From contig NC_083343.1 in assembly GCF_019175385.1 (NCBI RefSeq), forward strand, positions 51,606,457-51,670,456: 64,000 nucleotides of DNA, given 5' to 3'. A program made the position numbers and the translations under genes. A model generated the notes under the pieces. It did no database searches and had not been told where the DNA came from. It saw nothing but the letters and a program-made list of their open reading frames with translations. This document shows positions 1 to 9,964 of this stretch, piece after piece (the first letter of the stretch is position 1; every line of letters starts with the position of its first letter). This stretch comes from Lycium barbarum. Lineage: Eukaryota > Streptophyta > Magnoliopsida > Solanales > Solanaceae.

Positions 1-1175
1 AATACCAACAATCATATCTCCAACTTCAACAATTAATTCAAATGCATTCTAACACTAGCAATCCTTTTACACAATTCGACGGCATTCCTTTTATATTCAA
101 TTCAACCACACATAGTCAATCTAACATCAATGATTTCACATTCAAGTATTAATCCGAAATCATTCTAACATGATTCGAGAACACTTCAAACAATTCGACC
201 AACATACCACTTCACCCGAAACCTTCCAAAGTCAACAAGAACAATGACAACACATTTTATTTTTTTCCAAATTCATGAACTACACCGACAATCTACACAT
301 TAACAACTTCCTTCTCATAATTACAAAAAACCATATTAAAATTGCATTAACTTCTACAACAACCCACAAACAACCACAACTTCATTTCAAGCCGTCAAAC
401 CTTTATTTTCATCATGGAATCCACAACAACAACAATCAATATACTAAATAAAATCAATTCATCACTTCTTACCAACACACCTCTATTCGGCCACCAACAT
501 AACATCCATATTTCATGATTTTCATCCACTTTTACGTACTACAACACACATAATCATCCATAATACATGTAAAAGGAGATTGAACACATACCTTTTTCCC
601 ACTCATCTTCTTTCTCGGCTAGAGTCCAACTCTCGCACAACGAATATTTTGCTTACTCGAACAATTTCTCCATGTTAAAGAGGACCTTCCAATTAGTAGA
701 AAAGCTAGAAGAAAATATTTTTTTGATCAAGATTTTTCCAAAGCTTGTTTGGTAAGCCATGGCCGAAATGGCCTTCCTTTCTTTCCTCTCCAAGTTTCTT
801 GAACCCTCTATGGATAAAGATGAGAAATGTGACCTTTAAGTCATCTTTTATGCACATGTAAAATTAATCCATGTGGGCTAAAGCCCACCACCTTGGCCGG
901 CCACTTGGCCCATTTAGTGCAAGCCCATCTTTTTTTTTTTTTTTGTAATTCATGAAAATTTATTTTCCAAATTACAAATTTGCCCGTAGCCTTCCTCCAT
1001 ATTTTCTAGGAGCCATCTTGCGAATTTCCCTTTTTTCCCCTAGCCTTTCTTAATATTTCCACATCAAAACTATAGTGAACAACTTATGTGCTAAACAAGG
1101 TCAAAATATAGCCTTGCCCTTAACTTCCCGCAATTATCTCGAATTATCCGAATACAAAAAATACGGGATATAACA
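1..1175 (-). repeat. 3' LTR of RT1 (partial)
   Basis: On the minus strand the LTR opens at 1175 with TGTTATATCCCG, directly after the polypurine tract. The last 500 bp before 1175 match 3300-3862 closely. Bases 1-600 match the solo LTR near 35250-35850 but are absent from the other RT1 LTR, so the two LTRs of RT1 differ by large indels as well as substitutions. Confidence 0.85.
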
Positions 1176-1211
1176 TCCTCCCCCCCTTTAGAACATTCAT
1201 CCTCGATTTTT
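1176..1211 (-). promoter_or_regulatory. Polypurine tract and decayed PPT-side hairpin of RT1
   Basis: The minus strand reads AAAGGGGGGGAGGA (1189-1176) immediately before the LTR TG, the expected plus-strand primer. At 1192-1211 is a decayed copy of the inverted repeat that is perfect in the other elements (arms AACATTCG and CGAATGTT). Here one arm is mutated. Confidence 0.8.
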
Positions 1212-1457
1212 GAACTGGCCTCATGGGGTATTGTAATACTTCGGGGAGGTCTCCTTATAGTTGCCCTTTCCTTCATGTCCATTCCTTATCTTTTACCCTA
1301 TTTTCTTTATACTCGAACTCCTCGGTCGTCACATGAATCCTCATTCCATGTCCTGGGTTTTCTAATAGACTGCGCCAACTCATTATCCTTGTCCTTCGTA
1401 CTCTAACATGTTCTTCCTATTTGTCTCTTATATCTACATTTATAGAACTTTTAGTAC

Positions 1458-1560
1458 ACTTCCCAGGGGGTCACCTATCCCAAAATTTCTCTCGCCCTAG
1501 CACGCTTAACCTTGAAACTTCGGCGAAATCCAGCGCATTAATGCCGATATAATTGCATCC
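1458..1560 (-). pseudogene. 5S rRNA-derived segment inside RT1
   Basis: Read from 1560 down to 1458, this 103-nt stretch aligns without gaps to nucleotides 1-103 of plant 5S rRNA as I remember it. I count about 27 mismatches, mostly C/T and G/A transitions. It starts GGATGC, keeps the A-box core GTTAAGCGTGC and GGGCGAGAG, and keeps a C-box ending CCTGGGAAGT with two changes. The last ~17 nt of 5S are missing. The match to the 5S internal promoter (boxes A and C) is direct; whether RNA polymerase III uses it is unknown. The related segment in RT6 ends at the same 5S position, so one capture event in their ancestor is likely. Confidence 0.85.
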
Positions 1561-1952
1561 ACCTCTTCGCATGACCTTCATTACATGATCTGGAACAAGT
1601 CGAAGTCTTACAGATTCCCAGACATCCTTGTAACACGTCTTTCTCCTTAACAATTACTAATTTAGCCTTTTCGAAAAGAATCCCTAATATTTACCTTCAC
1701 TTTCATTCCCCCAACTTTACATTTCAATCATATTTCAATACTATTACCTTATCCAACATACCTCTTCCACACCGTTACTTACCGCTGTACTCTGTAACTG
1801 CGAATGTCATCGGTCGCTTTCTTCCGTCGATGTCGTCCTTTAGCTGAAATCAAAGGTTAGTACCAGGGACTTCATTTCCTACGACTGGGCTCTATCGCAC
1901 GATCTTAGATATGAAATAAAGAACTACACCCTATTAATGTCTCGTAGCCTTC

Positions 1953-1987
1953 TGTTTATAGATGTGGTGCACAACACACCGATAAAA
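1953..1987 (-). promoter_or_regulatory. Leader hairpin of RT1
   Basis: An imperfect long stem sits about 45 nt inside the primer site: outer arm TGTTTAT (1953-1959) faces ATAAAA near 1982, with inner GTG/CAC pairs. It lies at the same place as the hairpins at 9821-9856 (RT3) and 46111-46147 (RT6). It could serve packaging or dimerisation; that is inference. Confidence 0.55.
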
Positions 1988-2033
1988 AAAAATCTACTAG
2001 ACACGACTTTGCAGACAACCCCTTGGACGACCT

Positions 2034-2045
2034 GCTCTGATACCA
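2034..2045 (-). promoter_or_regulatory. Primer binding site, initiator tRNA-Met
   Basis: The minus strand reads TGGTATCAGAGC three bases inside the 5' LTR end at 2049. This is the usual plant Ty3/gypsy and Ty1/copia complement to the 3' end of initiator tRNA-Met, where minus-strand cDNA synthesis starts. Confidence 0.92.
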
Positions 2046-2472
2046 CTTTGTCACACCCTCATCTTGATAGGGCATGATGGGCACCCGACTCTCTTCAGAG
2101 TTGAGCGAACCCTTAAACATTCGCTTTACCAAAACCTGTTATTTCAAAAACTTTTTAAAACATGAAACTATTCCAAATAGAGGTCATTATCTTTATACAG
2201 ATTATGAAAAACTTTCAATCAATTACGAACTTTGTACCAACTGAAATCGTCTGAAAATACATACTCTTTTAACATCTATAAATAATTCGCACTTCTCGAC
2301 GCCCTGTCCACAGGACATTGTCTGCAAACTCTCTAACATATACAAAATACCATGACGTAAGTACTTTGACCCGGCAACACTCCGAACTGAGATGGAGCTC
2401 CCCAACCCCGCTGGATCACCTTTAGCAAAGTCTTCTACTCATCTGGGTGTACCTGCGTGGCATTAAACGCAG

Positions 2473-2509
2473 CCCCCGAAGAAAGGGGGTCAGTACGGAA
2501 CATGTACTG
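2473..2509 (-). promoter_or_regulatory. LTR double hairpin (RT1)
   Basis: On the minus strand CAGTAC (2509-2504) pairs with GTACTG (2496-2491). A second stem CCCCC/GGGGG (2489-2485 with 2477-2473) around a TTTCTTC loop follows at once. The pair lies about 425 nt from the LTR 3' end, as in the other families. Confidence 0.7.
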
Positions 2510-2530
2510 AATATGTAAAGCATCACTGAA

Positions 2531-2826
2531 TCATAATACTACCATGGCCCCTTCGGGCATACCGGTCCCGATATAATAATAATGACGGCCCTTTCGGGCA
2601 TGCCGGTTCCGACATAATACTACCCTGTCCCCTTTGGGCATGCCAGTCCCGACATAATAATAATGATGGCCCCTTCGGGCATACCGGTTCTGACATAATA
2701 CTACCCTGGCCCCTTCGGGCATGCCGGTCCCGACATAATAATAATGATGGCCCCTTCGGGCATGCCGGTTCCGACATAATACTACCCTGGCCCTTTCGGG
2801 CATGCCGGTCCCGACATAATAATAAT
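2531..2826 (-). repeat. 41-bp tandem array in RT1 LTR
   Basis: About seven units of ~41 bp. Each contains a core like CCCCTTCGGGCATGCCGGT followed alternately by a TACTACCCTGG or an ATAATAATGATGG end, so the higher-order period is about 81 bp. Open frames on both strands here follow from the repeat and are not genes. Confidence 0.9.
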
Positions 2827-2876
2827 GATGCCATGGAATGTAAACATGAGTCGTATATGGAATGAAATATTACAAC

Positions 2877-2982
2877 CTCGCACCCTCTTCGGAGTGGTTT
2901 TGAAAATCTAAATAGTAAAATCTCGCACCCCCTTCGGAGTGGTTTTGAAAATATAAATAATAAAATCTCGCACCCCCTTCAT
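2877..2982 (-). repeat. 45-bp tandem array in RT1 LTR
   Basis: CTCGCACCC...TTCGGAGTGG begins at 2877, 2922 and 2967, giving an exact 45-bp period and about 2.3 copies. It is distinct from the neighbouring 41-bp array. Confidence 0.85.
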
Positions 2983-3862
2983 TAGTAAACCACAAACACG
3001 TCTTAAGTAAATCCGAGTTAGAATAAGGAAGTTAACAACCATATACACGAACAGAGTAGTGGGGAACTAATTGCGCATAAATCAACTTTTAAGATTGGAT
3101 GTATAAGTATACTTACTGACACCTGGAGACTCAGAAACAAGCTTCGGATCAATCCGACTTAGTATAAGAAAGTTATGAGCGTTTGAAGTACAGAACCTTC
3201 TACGAACGTTTCAAAAGCTATTTTTGGACCATTAAAGCAACAATCATACCAAGTACCTTTCAAATATCGTTATGGACATCATTCATTAGACTAGCGATAG
3301 CGAGTCCACAACTCGCACAATGAATATTTTGCTTACTCCAACAATTTCTCCATGTTTAAGAGGACCTTCCAATTAGTAGAAAAGCTAGAAGAAAATTTTT
3401 TTTGATCAAGATTTTTCCAAAGCTTGTTTGGTAAGCCTTGGCCGAAATGGCCTTCTCCTTTCTTTTCTCTCCAAGTTTCTTGAACCCTCTATGGATAAGG
3501 ATGAGAAATGTGACCTTTAAGTCATCTTTTATGCACATGTAAAATTAACACATGTGGGCTAAAGCCCACCACCTTGGCCGGTCACTTGGCCCATTTAGTG
3601 CAAGCCCATCTCTTTTTTTTTTTTTTTTTTTGTAATTCATGAAAATTTATTTTCCAAATTTCAAATTTGCGCTTAGCCTTCCTCCATATTTTCTAAGAGC
3701 CATGTTGCGAATTTTCCTTTTTGCCCCTAGACTTTCTTAATATTTCCACATCAAAAATTTCGTGAACAACTTGTGTGCTAAACAAGGTCAAAATATAGCC
3801 TTGCCCTTAACTTCCTGCAATTATCTCGAATTATCTGAATACGCAAAATACGGGATATAACA

Positions 3863-4642
3863 ATCTTCCTCAAAGAAAATCAAAGGAGGTGAAGAAGGGT
3901 TTTGATGCTAAGCTGGAAACTCAACTCAAGGCTTGTTCAAACAACATCCAAGGTAAGTTTTATGATCATTTCATGATGTTTAAGGTATTGGAAGGCTTAG
4001 ATACTTGAAATGTAGAAGAACATAGAAAGTGGGTCATTATTGAGTGAATAGTGACATAATTGAATGATGGTGGAATTGAATCGTGAAAGTTGAAGAGTTG
4101 TGATTAGAAATACGTTATAGTGATGTGTATATCATGAAACAAGCATTAAATGCGTGAAAACACAAAGATGAGCTATAAGTAGAAATATGGGAAAAATTGG
4201 AGGAAAATGGTGGATTTTGCTAAATATCCATAAATGATGATTGTTGATTGTGATATGGTGAGTAGTATTGTGAATGTTGGGAGTTGATATAGAACATGGG
4301 AAAATTAGTATAAACAAAGGAAGTGCTGCCCAATTTTTCCTAGAATTAACGATGCGTTCTTGTAGGCAATTAACTAATGTTAATTCGAATTTTCTCACGA
4401 AGGTAACGACGTGATATTGAAGAAGAACAAGTGAGCGATAGCTTAGTTAAACGACCCAGGTATGTGAGGCTAGTCCTTTCCTTCTAATGGCATGAATCCT
4501 ATAGCGTAAACTCTTTATCCTTTTCATGAGTTTCCATTTTTCGAAAAGTTAAGAGCCTACAGTCATAAATGTCTATATAAGATAAGAGATACGATGTGAT
4601 GCTGCTATATTGATAATGAGGTTATTTGTTGCCTACACTCAC
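3863..4642 (+). repeat. 5' LTR fragment of RT2
   Basis: From about 3984 this matches the shared LTR from about 22548 (GTATTGGAAGGCTTAGATAC and onward). The first 120 bp match the related LTR of RT7 in reverse near 54890-55010. At 4641-4643 the LTR stops abruptly at CTACACTCAC and jumps about 200 bp ahead to an ACCGGGCCTAG stretch, then again into gag at about 4655. Two deletions thus removed the LTR end, the primer site and the gag start. Confidence 0.8.
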
Positions 4643-4654
4643 ACCGGGCCTAGA

Positions 4655-5874
4655 GGAGAAAGAGAGCCTCCGCTGCATGTAGAGGAGGGCGAATCACAAA
4701 ATGAGGCCTCGCCCCAGGTGGAAGAGCAAGGGGGAGCCTCAGTCCCAATTCCTCCACCAGTTACTTCGGGCCAACAAGTGACCGAAGCTATTTATTTGTT
4801 GACGCAATTGGTTGCAGCCCAGGCACAGCGGCAGAGTGCGGGCCCGAGTGATCATTCAGCCAGTACCAGAGCCCGTGATTTTCTGACTTTGAACCCTCCG
4901 GAATTTTTTGGGTCGAAGCCGAATGAGGACCCGCAAGGCTTTATTGATGAGATGCTGTGGACGCTGAAACTTATGCACGCTTCTGAGACCGAGTCGGTAG
5001 AGCTGGCCTCTTATAGACTCCGCGATGTGCGGTATTATGGTATAACAATTGGATGGCCTCAAGAGGAGAGAATGCACCTCCTCCGGTTTGGCAGGAATTC
5101 GTGGATGCCTTTATTCGTCATTATTTACCGCCCGAGGTCCGCCGAGCTAGAGAGGACAGGTTTTTGAATCTAAAGTAAGGACGGATGAGTGCTCGGGAGT
5201 ATAGTATGCAGTTTAATTCTCTGGCCAGGTATGCCCCGGCTATGGTGACCGACATGGGCGATCGTGTACACAGATTCGTGAGTGGTCTGGGGCCACATTT
5301 GTTTAGAGATTGTCTGACGGCCTCTTTGCAAGACGGGATGGATATTTCCCGAATACAGGCCCATGCTCAGAATCTTGAGGAGCGACAGCAGCAGCAAATA
5401 AGTGATCGTGATAATGACAGAAGACAAAGTAAGAGGGCTAGATCTATGGGAGCGAGTAGTGAATATAGAGGGGGATCGAGACAGATGTATCCTAGGCACT
5501 CAGGTCAGTCAGCGACCAGTGCGCCTTCCAGATTCTCTGACAGGAGGGCTGATCATTCCTTTCAGTCAGGACAGGGCCAGAGTTCGAGGGCCTCAGATTT
5601 TTAGTCTAGAGGAGATTATAGTCAGCGGAGACCTCCAGTGCCACGGTGCAGCCAGTGCGGTAGATTGCATTCCGGGCAGTGCCGTCAGGGTTCAGATGCA
5701 TGTTATGCCTGCGAGCAAGTTGGCCATATGATGAGAGATTGCCCTTCAGCGGGAGGTAGAGTTGGGACCCAGCCTACGGGATCAGCAGTTGGGTCTTCCT
5801 CAGTACGCCCGATAGCACAGACTTCTCAGACCACCGCAGGTAGAGGCAGTGGCAAAGGGGGAGCATCTACTTAA
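4655..5874 (+). pseudogene. gag pseudogene of RT2
   Basis: Encodes a retrotransposon Gag-like capsid (LNPPEFFGSKPNEDPQGF motif, then MSAREYSMQFNSLARYAP) and a CCHC zinc knuckle (CYACEQVGHMMRDC, about 5699-5740) that would bind element RNA. The N-terminus is lost and the first in-frame ATG at 4610 comes from LTR sequence. A frameshift near 5030 and TAA at 5176-5178 and 5872-5874 are shared with RT4. A further TAG at 5602 is private to RT2. Not a functional gene. Confidence 0.85.
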
Positions 5875-6585
5875 GGTGTCGTTCAGCCCCGCGTACATGC
5901 TTTGGCTGGGCGACAGGATCTAGAGTCCTCCCCAGATGTTGTTACAGGTATCTTGACTATATTTTCCCGTGACGCATATGCTTTGATTGATCCGGGCTCT
6001 ACTCTCTCTTAAGTTACTCCATATGTCGCCGATTGTATTGGGGTGAAGCCCGAGCCAATCAAACCTTTTGAAATATTCACTCCGGTTGGTGATCCGGTAG
6101 TAGCGAGGAAAGTCTACAAGGACTGTGTTATCGTGATATGTGATCGTCAAACCAAAGCCAATCTAATTGAGCTGGAAATGGTAGATTTCGATGTAATCAC
6201 GGGTATGGATTGGTTGGCTTCGTGCTATGCTAATGTTGATTGTCGGACGAAAATGGTTCGGTTTAAATTTCCGGGAGAGCCCGTACTTGAATGGAAGGGT
6301 AATACGGCAACCCCAAAGGGTAGGTTTATTTCCTACCTTAAGGCAAGTAAAATGATAGCTAAAGGCTATATTTATCATCTAGTTCGGGTCCATGACACTG
6401 AGGCAAGGTCGGCAGCTTTCCAATCTGTTCCGGTAGTGAATGAATTCCCCGATGTATTTCCGGAGGAACTTCCAGGTCTTCCACCCGAGAGGGAAATTGA
6501 TTTCACTATTGATGTGTTACCGGACACTGAGCCTATTTCCATTCCTCCTTATCGAATGGCTCCGACAGAACTAAAGGAACTAAAA
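5875..6585 (+). pseudogene. Protease region of RT2 (pseudogene)
   Basis: An aspartic protease domain that would cleave the polyprotein: LIDPGST active-site motif near 5986, then [19 protein letters not shown] and the linker [25 protein letters not shown] typical of Ty3/gypsy pol. A TAA just after the active site (about 6009) is private to this copy; RT4 reads TAT there. The frame is cut at 6585 by RT3, and its continuation is at 19177. Confidence 0.85.
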
Positions 6586-9500
6586 TGTTATATCCCGTAT
6601 TTTTGAACCTCGGAGCAACTGCTGGGGTGGGGCCCACACACCGAGATTTTTTTTTGGAACATCTGAAAAGTCATATGAATCACATATGTAAAGTTAAACA
6701 CAACTCATGAAGTACCTTTGGACCAAATCAAAGTGGAAACCCTCCAAACGAATATTTTTAAGAAAACGTTTTCGGGTGACCTGACTTTGGGGGGCAAAAA
6801 ACTGTATTGTAAGTTTGGAATTTCGAAAATACCTTGAAATAGAAGTTGTAGATAATTGAATTAGCTTTCAATCCATAGGTCGTGGGTTCCCAGGTGACGT
6901 CGGTACAAGGAGTTATGAACGTTTTAAGGTCGAAAGGTCAGTGGGCTAGGCCCAACTCGGGACCAACCGAGTTGGCCCAAAAAAAAAAAAAATTTAGGCC
7001 CAATGTTTAAGGGGTGGCCGGCCAAGTGAGGCCCAACCCATGGCTTTAATGAGTATTTCCATGTGCTAATTAATTATAAAGGGATCAATATCCCTTAGAA
7101 GGTTCAAGAGACTTAGAAGAGAAAGAAGAGCAAAACAAGAGCAAAAAAAGAAGACCATTTCGGGTTTGAGGTGCAAAAATTCACCACCAAAAATCTTGCT
7201 CCTAAAATTTTTCTTTTGTGGTTTTCCTACTAAGTTAAGGTTCCTTTGTAACTTGGTATAGTTGGATTGGAGTGGGGAGCCTTAGAATCACCAAAGTGAT
7301 CACATCTCCAAGTGAAGAAGACTTGAAGAAAAGGTAAGAATTTCTACCTTTTTATTTTGTTATGAAGTTTTGATTGTGTTGTAGTATATAGAAATGTGTT
7401 GATTGTATGGAAAAATGGAAGTTTGCAAAGTGGGTGTGTGTTGTAGGTGTGTAGCCGTGGGTATGCACAATTGTATAGCCACAATGTGTTGAATTTATGT
7501 TATATTCTAGTTGTGATTGTGATGAAATGCATATGGGAATTGAAAGTTGGATGAATTTAGTTGATATTGGAAAAAATAGGCATATGGCCGTAGGGTGTAT
7601 ATGGTTTGGGATAGAAAGGAATTGAGTTGTTTAGTGTGTTAAAGTGTTGTTGTGATGTTTGTAATGTAAATGAAGTTAGAATGATATAAGTTTGTATTGA
7701 ATTGGAATGTAGAAACTTATGTCGTTTTAGTATGATTTTCTGACATTAAGGAAATGAAGTTGTTTGGTTGCTAATAGTGATGATCATTGATGAATTTGAA
7801 AGTTGGAAACTTGTTATGAAGTTGTATGCCAAAGATTTGATGTTTTGCATAAGTTATGACTTTGGCGGAAAGTTGTATATTATGTATATCGAGTGTATAT
7901 CTTGAGGAAAACGATATGAAATGTTTCTAGAACTATATGGTGATGATCATGATTGTTGTTGAATGTGAAATTATTGATCTTAGTTGAAAGTTGGGTTGAA
8001 TTGAAGATTATGTCAACTTGTGAGAAAAATGACTAGTTGAAGGATATTTATGTTTTTAATGTTCATTGTTGATATTGATGTTGTCGTTTGGGTTGTTGTT
8101 GATGATTTCTAGCCGAGTTGAATTCTCGGGGTGCTATATGTATAGGGGAAGTGCTGCCGAAATTTCGGTAGCCAAATATGCATTAAGTTGAAACTTTGGT
8201 ATTCATAGCTTACAATTGGTAAACTTGACCAATTGCAGTTTTTCGACGAAACGGGAAGTGAGTTTGGAAAGGCTTAAGGAGCGTGAAAGGTATGTAAAGC
8301 AAACCCAATTCTTCCCTTGGCATGCCCTAAGTGTGTTAGAGTCGGATCCGGGCCTCGAAGGACCTCTTGGCCCTCGGAATCCGCAAGACAAAATTTCAGT
8401 TTTTCCTTCAGTAGAATTGAACCATTTTGATACGCTTTTTCTGAAATTATGCAATTGTGCTCTAAGTTACTCAGAAAGTCATAGAATGTCTGTATAACCT
8501 TCGTAGATGATATTATATGTTTAGAGGGCACAATTTGAGCCCGCCACCTTATTTGTTCTGAGGCGGGCCCACTATTTACGTTTTTGCCCCTAATGTGTTA
8601 AAGCTTCCTTTTTAAGCGATTTTTGAAAGAAATGTTTTAATTACCCTACTAATCGCTTAACGAATATTATTTTAAATATTCTGTTAAATATTATAAATTA
8701 TTTTGACACTCGGAATGACTTCGGGAAAGTTATACTTCTGTAATTTATTATGATATCCGAAATACATTTATTATGATTCCGTCCGACCCCATTGGATTTG
8801 TTTGTCTTTGATACGCTTCATCGAGTCTTTGAAAACATTTATTATATTTTTAAATTGCATTGGTCTCTCACTACTCCATTCGTGGATGTCCCAATGTTTC
8901 CCACACTGAGCCCGGGCCAGGATATGTTGTCAAGCGTAATTCTCTGCATTGTTCGCCGCGCCCGATGTGAGGGGGCAGGTATACGCGTACATGGGTCTGT
9001 GGAGTATGATGTGCCATGTCCGCCTATTCTGATCTGATCTGTTATGGCCATTCTGATATGACATTTTATGATACGGGGCCACGCCCCCTTTTCTGATTCC
9101 TCTGTATTGTGGCACCAGTGTCGGGAAGGTGACCACGTTCTGTCTGCCGAGTCCCGTGGCAGGGATCGGATATGATATGACATATGTTTCTATACACATT
9201 CTGTCTGATTTGGAAATATGCATTTGACACTCTGGATTTTGTACCCATTTTCTGTAATCATTATGATTTGACTTCTGTGATTCCGCTTTACATATTCAGT
9301 ACATATTTCGTACTGACCCCCTTTCTTCGGGGGCTGCGTTTTCATGCCGCGCAGGTACAGACGACAGGTTTGCTGATCCGCACGTTTAGGATCCCATTTC
9401 TGCTATTTTGGGGCGCTCTCTTCTACAGAGCCCATCTTTTGGTACAGTCTGTCACTGCTATCTGGATGTGTACTTTGTTCAGGGTATGACGGGGCCCTGT

Positions 9501-9761
9501 CCCGTCTTATGATTATGATATGTTCTGTAGAGGTCTGTGGATACATCTGTGTGGGTTCTGTACATATGTTTGGGATGTTTTGGTTTTATGACAGCCTTAT
9601 CGGCTTCTGTGTGCCAAGTCTGCTTTTCTGCTAAATTCTGTAGCATCCACTAATGTTGCTATTATATTACATTATTTTGATAATATGCTAAATTGGGTAT
9701 CGGGTACGTATAGGAGCCCAGCTAGGGCACTGGTCGCGGCCCACAGAGTTGGGTCGTGACA
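6586..9761 (+). repeat. 5' LTR of RT3
   Basis: 3176 bp, TG...CA ends. A candidate TATA box (TATAAA, 7075-7080) lies in the U3 side and is kept in the other LTR (16495-16500). A strong splice-donor-like AAAAGGTAAGAATT lies near 7331. A near-perfect palindrome CTGCCGAAATTTCGGTAG is at 8154-8171 and a double hairpin at 9297-9333. Open frames inside (for example 8216-8497, 9184-9489) recur in the other LTR but show no domain; I treat them as non-coding. Confidence 0.95.
9297..9333 (+). promoter_or_regulatory. LTR double hairpin (RT3, 5' LTR)
   Basis: CAGTAC (9297-9302) pairs with GTACTG (9310-9315). CCCCC (9317-9321) pairs with GGGGG (9329-9333) around loop TTTCTTC. About 430 nt from the LTR 3' end. 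The same layout with compensating bases occurs in the RT4, RT5 and RT7 LTRs. Confidence 0.72.
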
Positions 9762-9765
9762 AAAG

Positions 9766-9777
9766 TGGTATCAGAGC
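9766..9777 (+). promoter_or_regulatory. Primer binding site, initiator tRNA-Met
   Basis: TGGTATCAGAGC, four bases after the 5' LTR end, complementary to the 3' end of plant initiator tRNA-Met. Confidence 0.95.
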
Positions 9778-9820
9778 AGTTCGTCCTCGGAATGTCCACA
9801 TACCGTGTCTAGTAGAGTCT

Positions 9821-9856
9821 TGTTTATCGGTGTGTTGTGCACCACACCTATAAACA
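9821..9856 (+). promoter_or_regulatory. Leader hairpin of RT3
   Basis: Outer stem TGTTTAT/ATAAACA (9821-9827 with 9850-9856) and inner stem GGTGTG/CACACC (9829-9834 with 9843-9848), loop TTGTGCAC. It lies about 45 nt after the primer site, with similar stems in RT1 and RT6. It is followed by the shared motif GAGGCTAC and, further on, ATCGTGCGATAGAGC. Position suits a packaging or dimerisation signal (inference). Confidence 0.65.
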
Positions 9857-9964
9857 GGAGGCTACAGGGCATTTAGGATACTACCCTTCTTTCTGTCTTA
9901 GATCGTGCGATAGAGCTGTGTTATCAGGATGACCCCTTCCTAACGAGTGGCTATGTTTGCAGAT

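Larger units (their letters stand above)
1..3862 (-). mobile_element. RT1: non-autonomous LTR retrotransposon with 5S-derived segment (left end cut by window)
   Basis: On the minus strand the order is 5' LTR (3862-2049), primer site, 873-bp interior (2048-1176), polypurine tract and 3' LTR (1175 to beyond base 1). The interior has no gag or pol reading frame. It holds only a leader, a 5S rRNA-like stretch and a short tail, and it matches RT6 (42847-51140) at both ends, so both belong to one non-autonomous family. RT1 lacks about 1.9 kb of the RT6 interior. It appears inserted into the 5' LTR of RT2, whose sequence resumes at 3863. The target duplication (ATCTT expected) cannot be checked because the left end is outside the window. 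Confidence 0.85.
2049..3862 (-). repeat. 5' LTR of RT1
   Basis: The LTR runs from TGTTATATCCCG (minus strand, 3862) to GGGTGTGACA (2049), 1814 bp. It contains the R-region double hairpin (2473-2509), a 41-bp tandem array (2531-2826) and a 45-bp array (2877-2982). It lacks about 600 bp seen in the 3' LTR and the solo LTR, including the CCGAAATTTCGG palindrome. Confidence 0.85.

Noticed and set aside
1458..1560. A functional 5S rRNA gene
   Set aside because: About a quarter of positions differ from the consensus I recall and the last ~17 nt, needed for the terminal helix, are missing; it is a derived segment of the element.
2523..2834. 103-aa and 90-aa repetitive frames on the minus strand
   Set aside because: They are the 41-bp tandem array of the RT1 LTR read in two frames; both frames are open because of the repeat, and no domain is visible.
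2531..2982. CRISPR-like array
   Set aside because: Contiguous tandem repeats without unique spacers, in a plant retrotransposon LTR.
8203..9489. Overlapping open frames in the RT3 LTR on both strands
   Set aside because: They recur in the other LTR only because LTRs are identical; several overlap on opposite strands and none shows a domain.
9766..9777. tRNA-like match at the primer sites as a tRNA gene
   Set aside because: Only about 12 bases complementary to the tRNA 3' end are present, right after an LTR; no cloverleaf.
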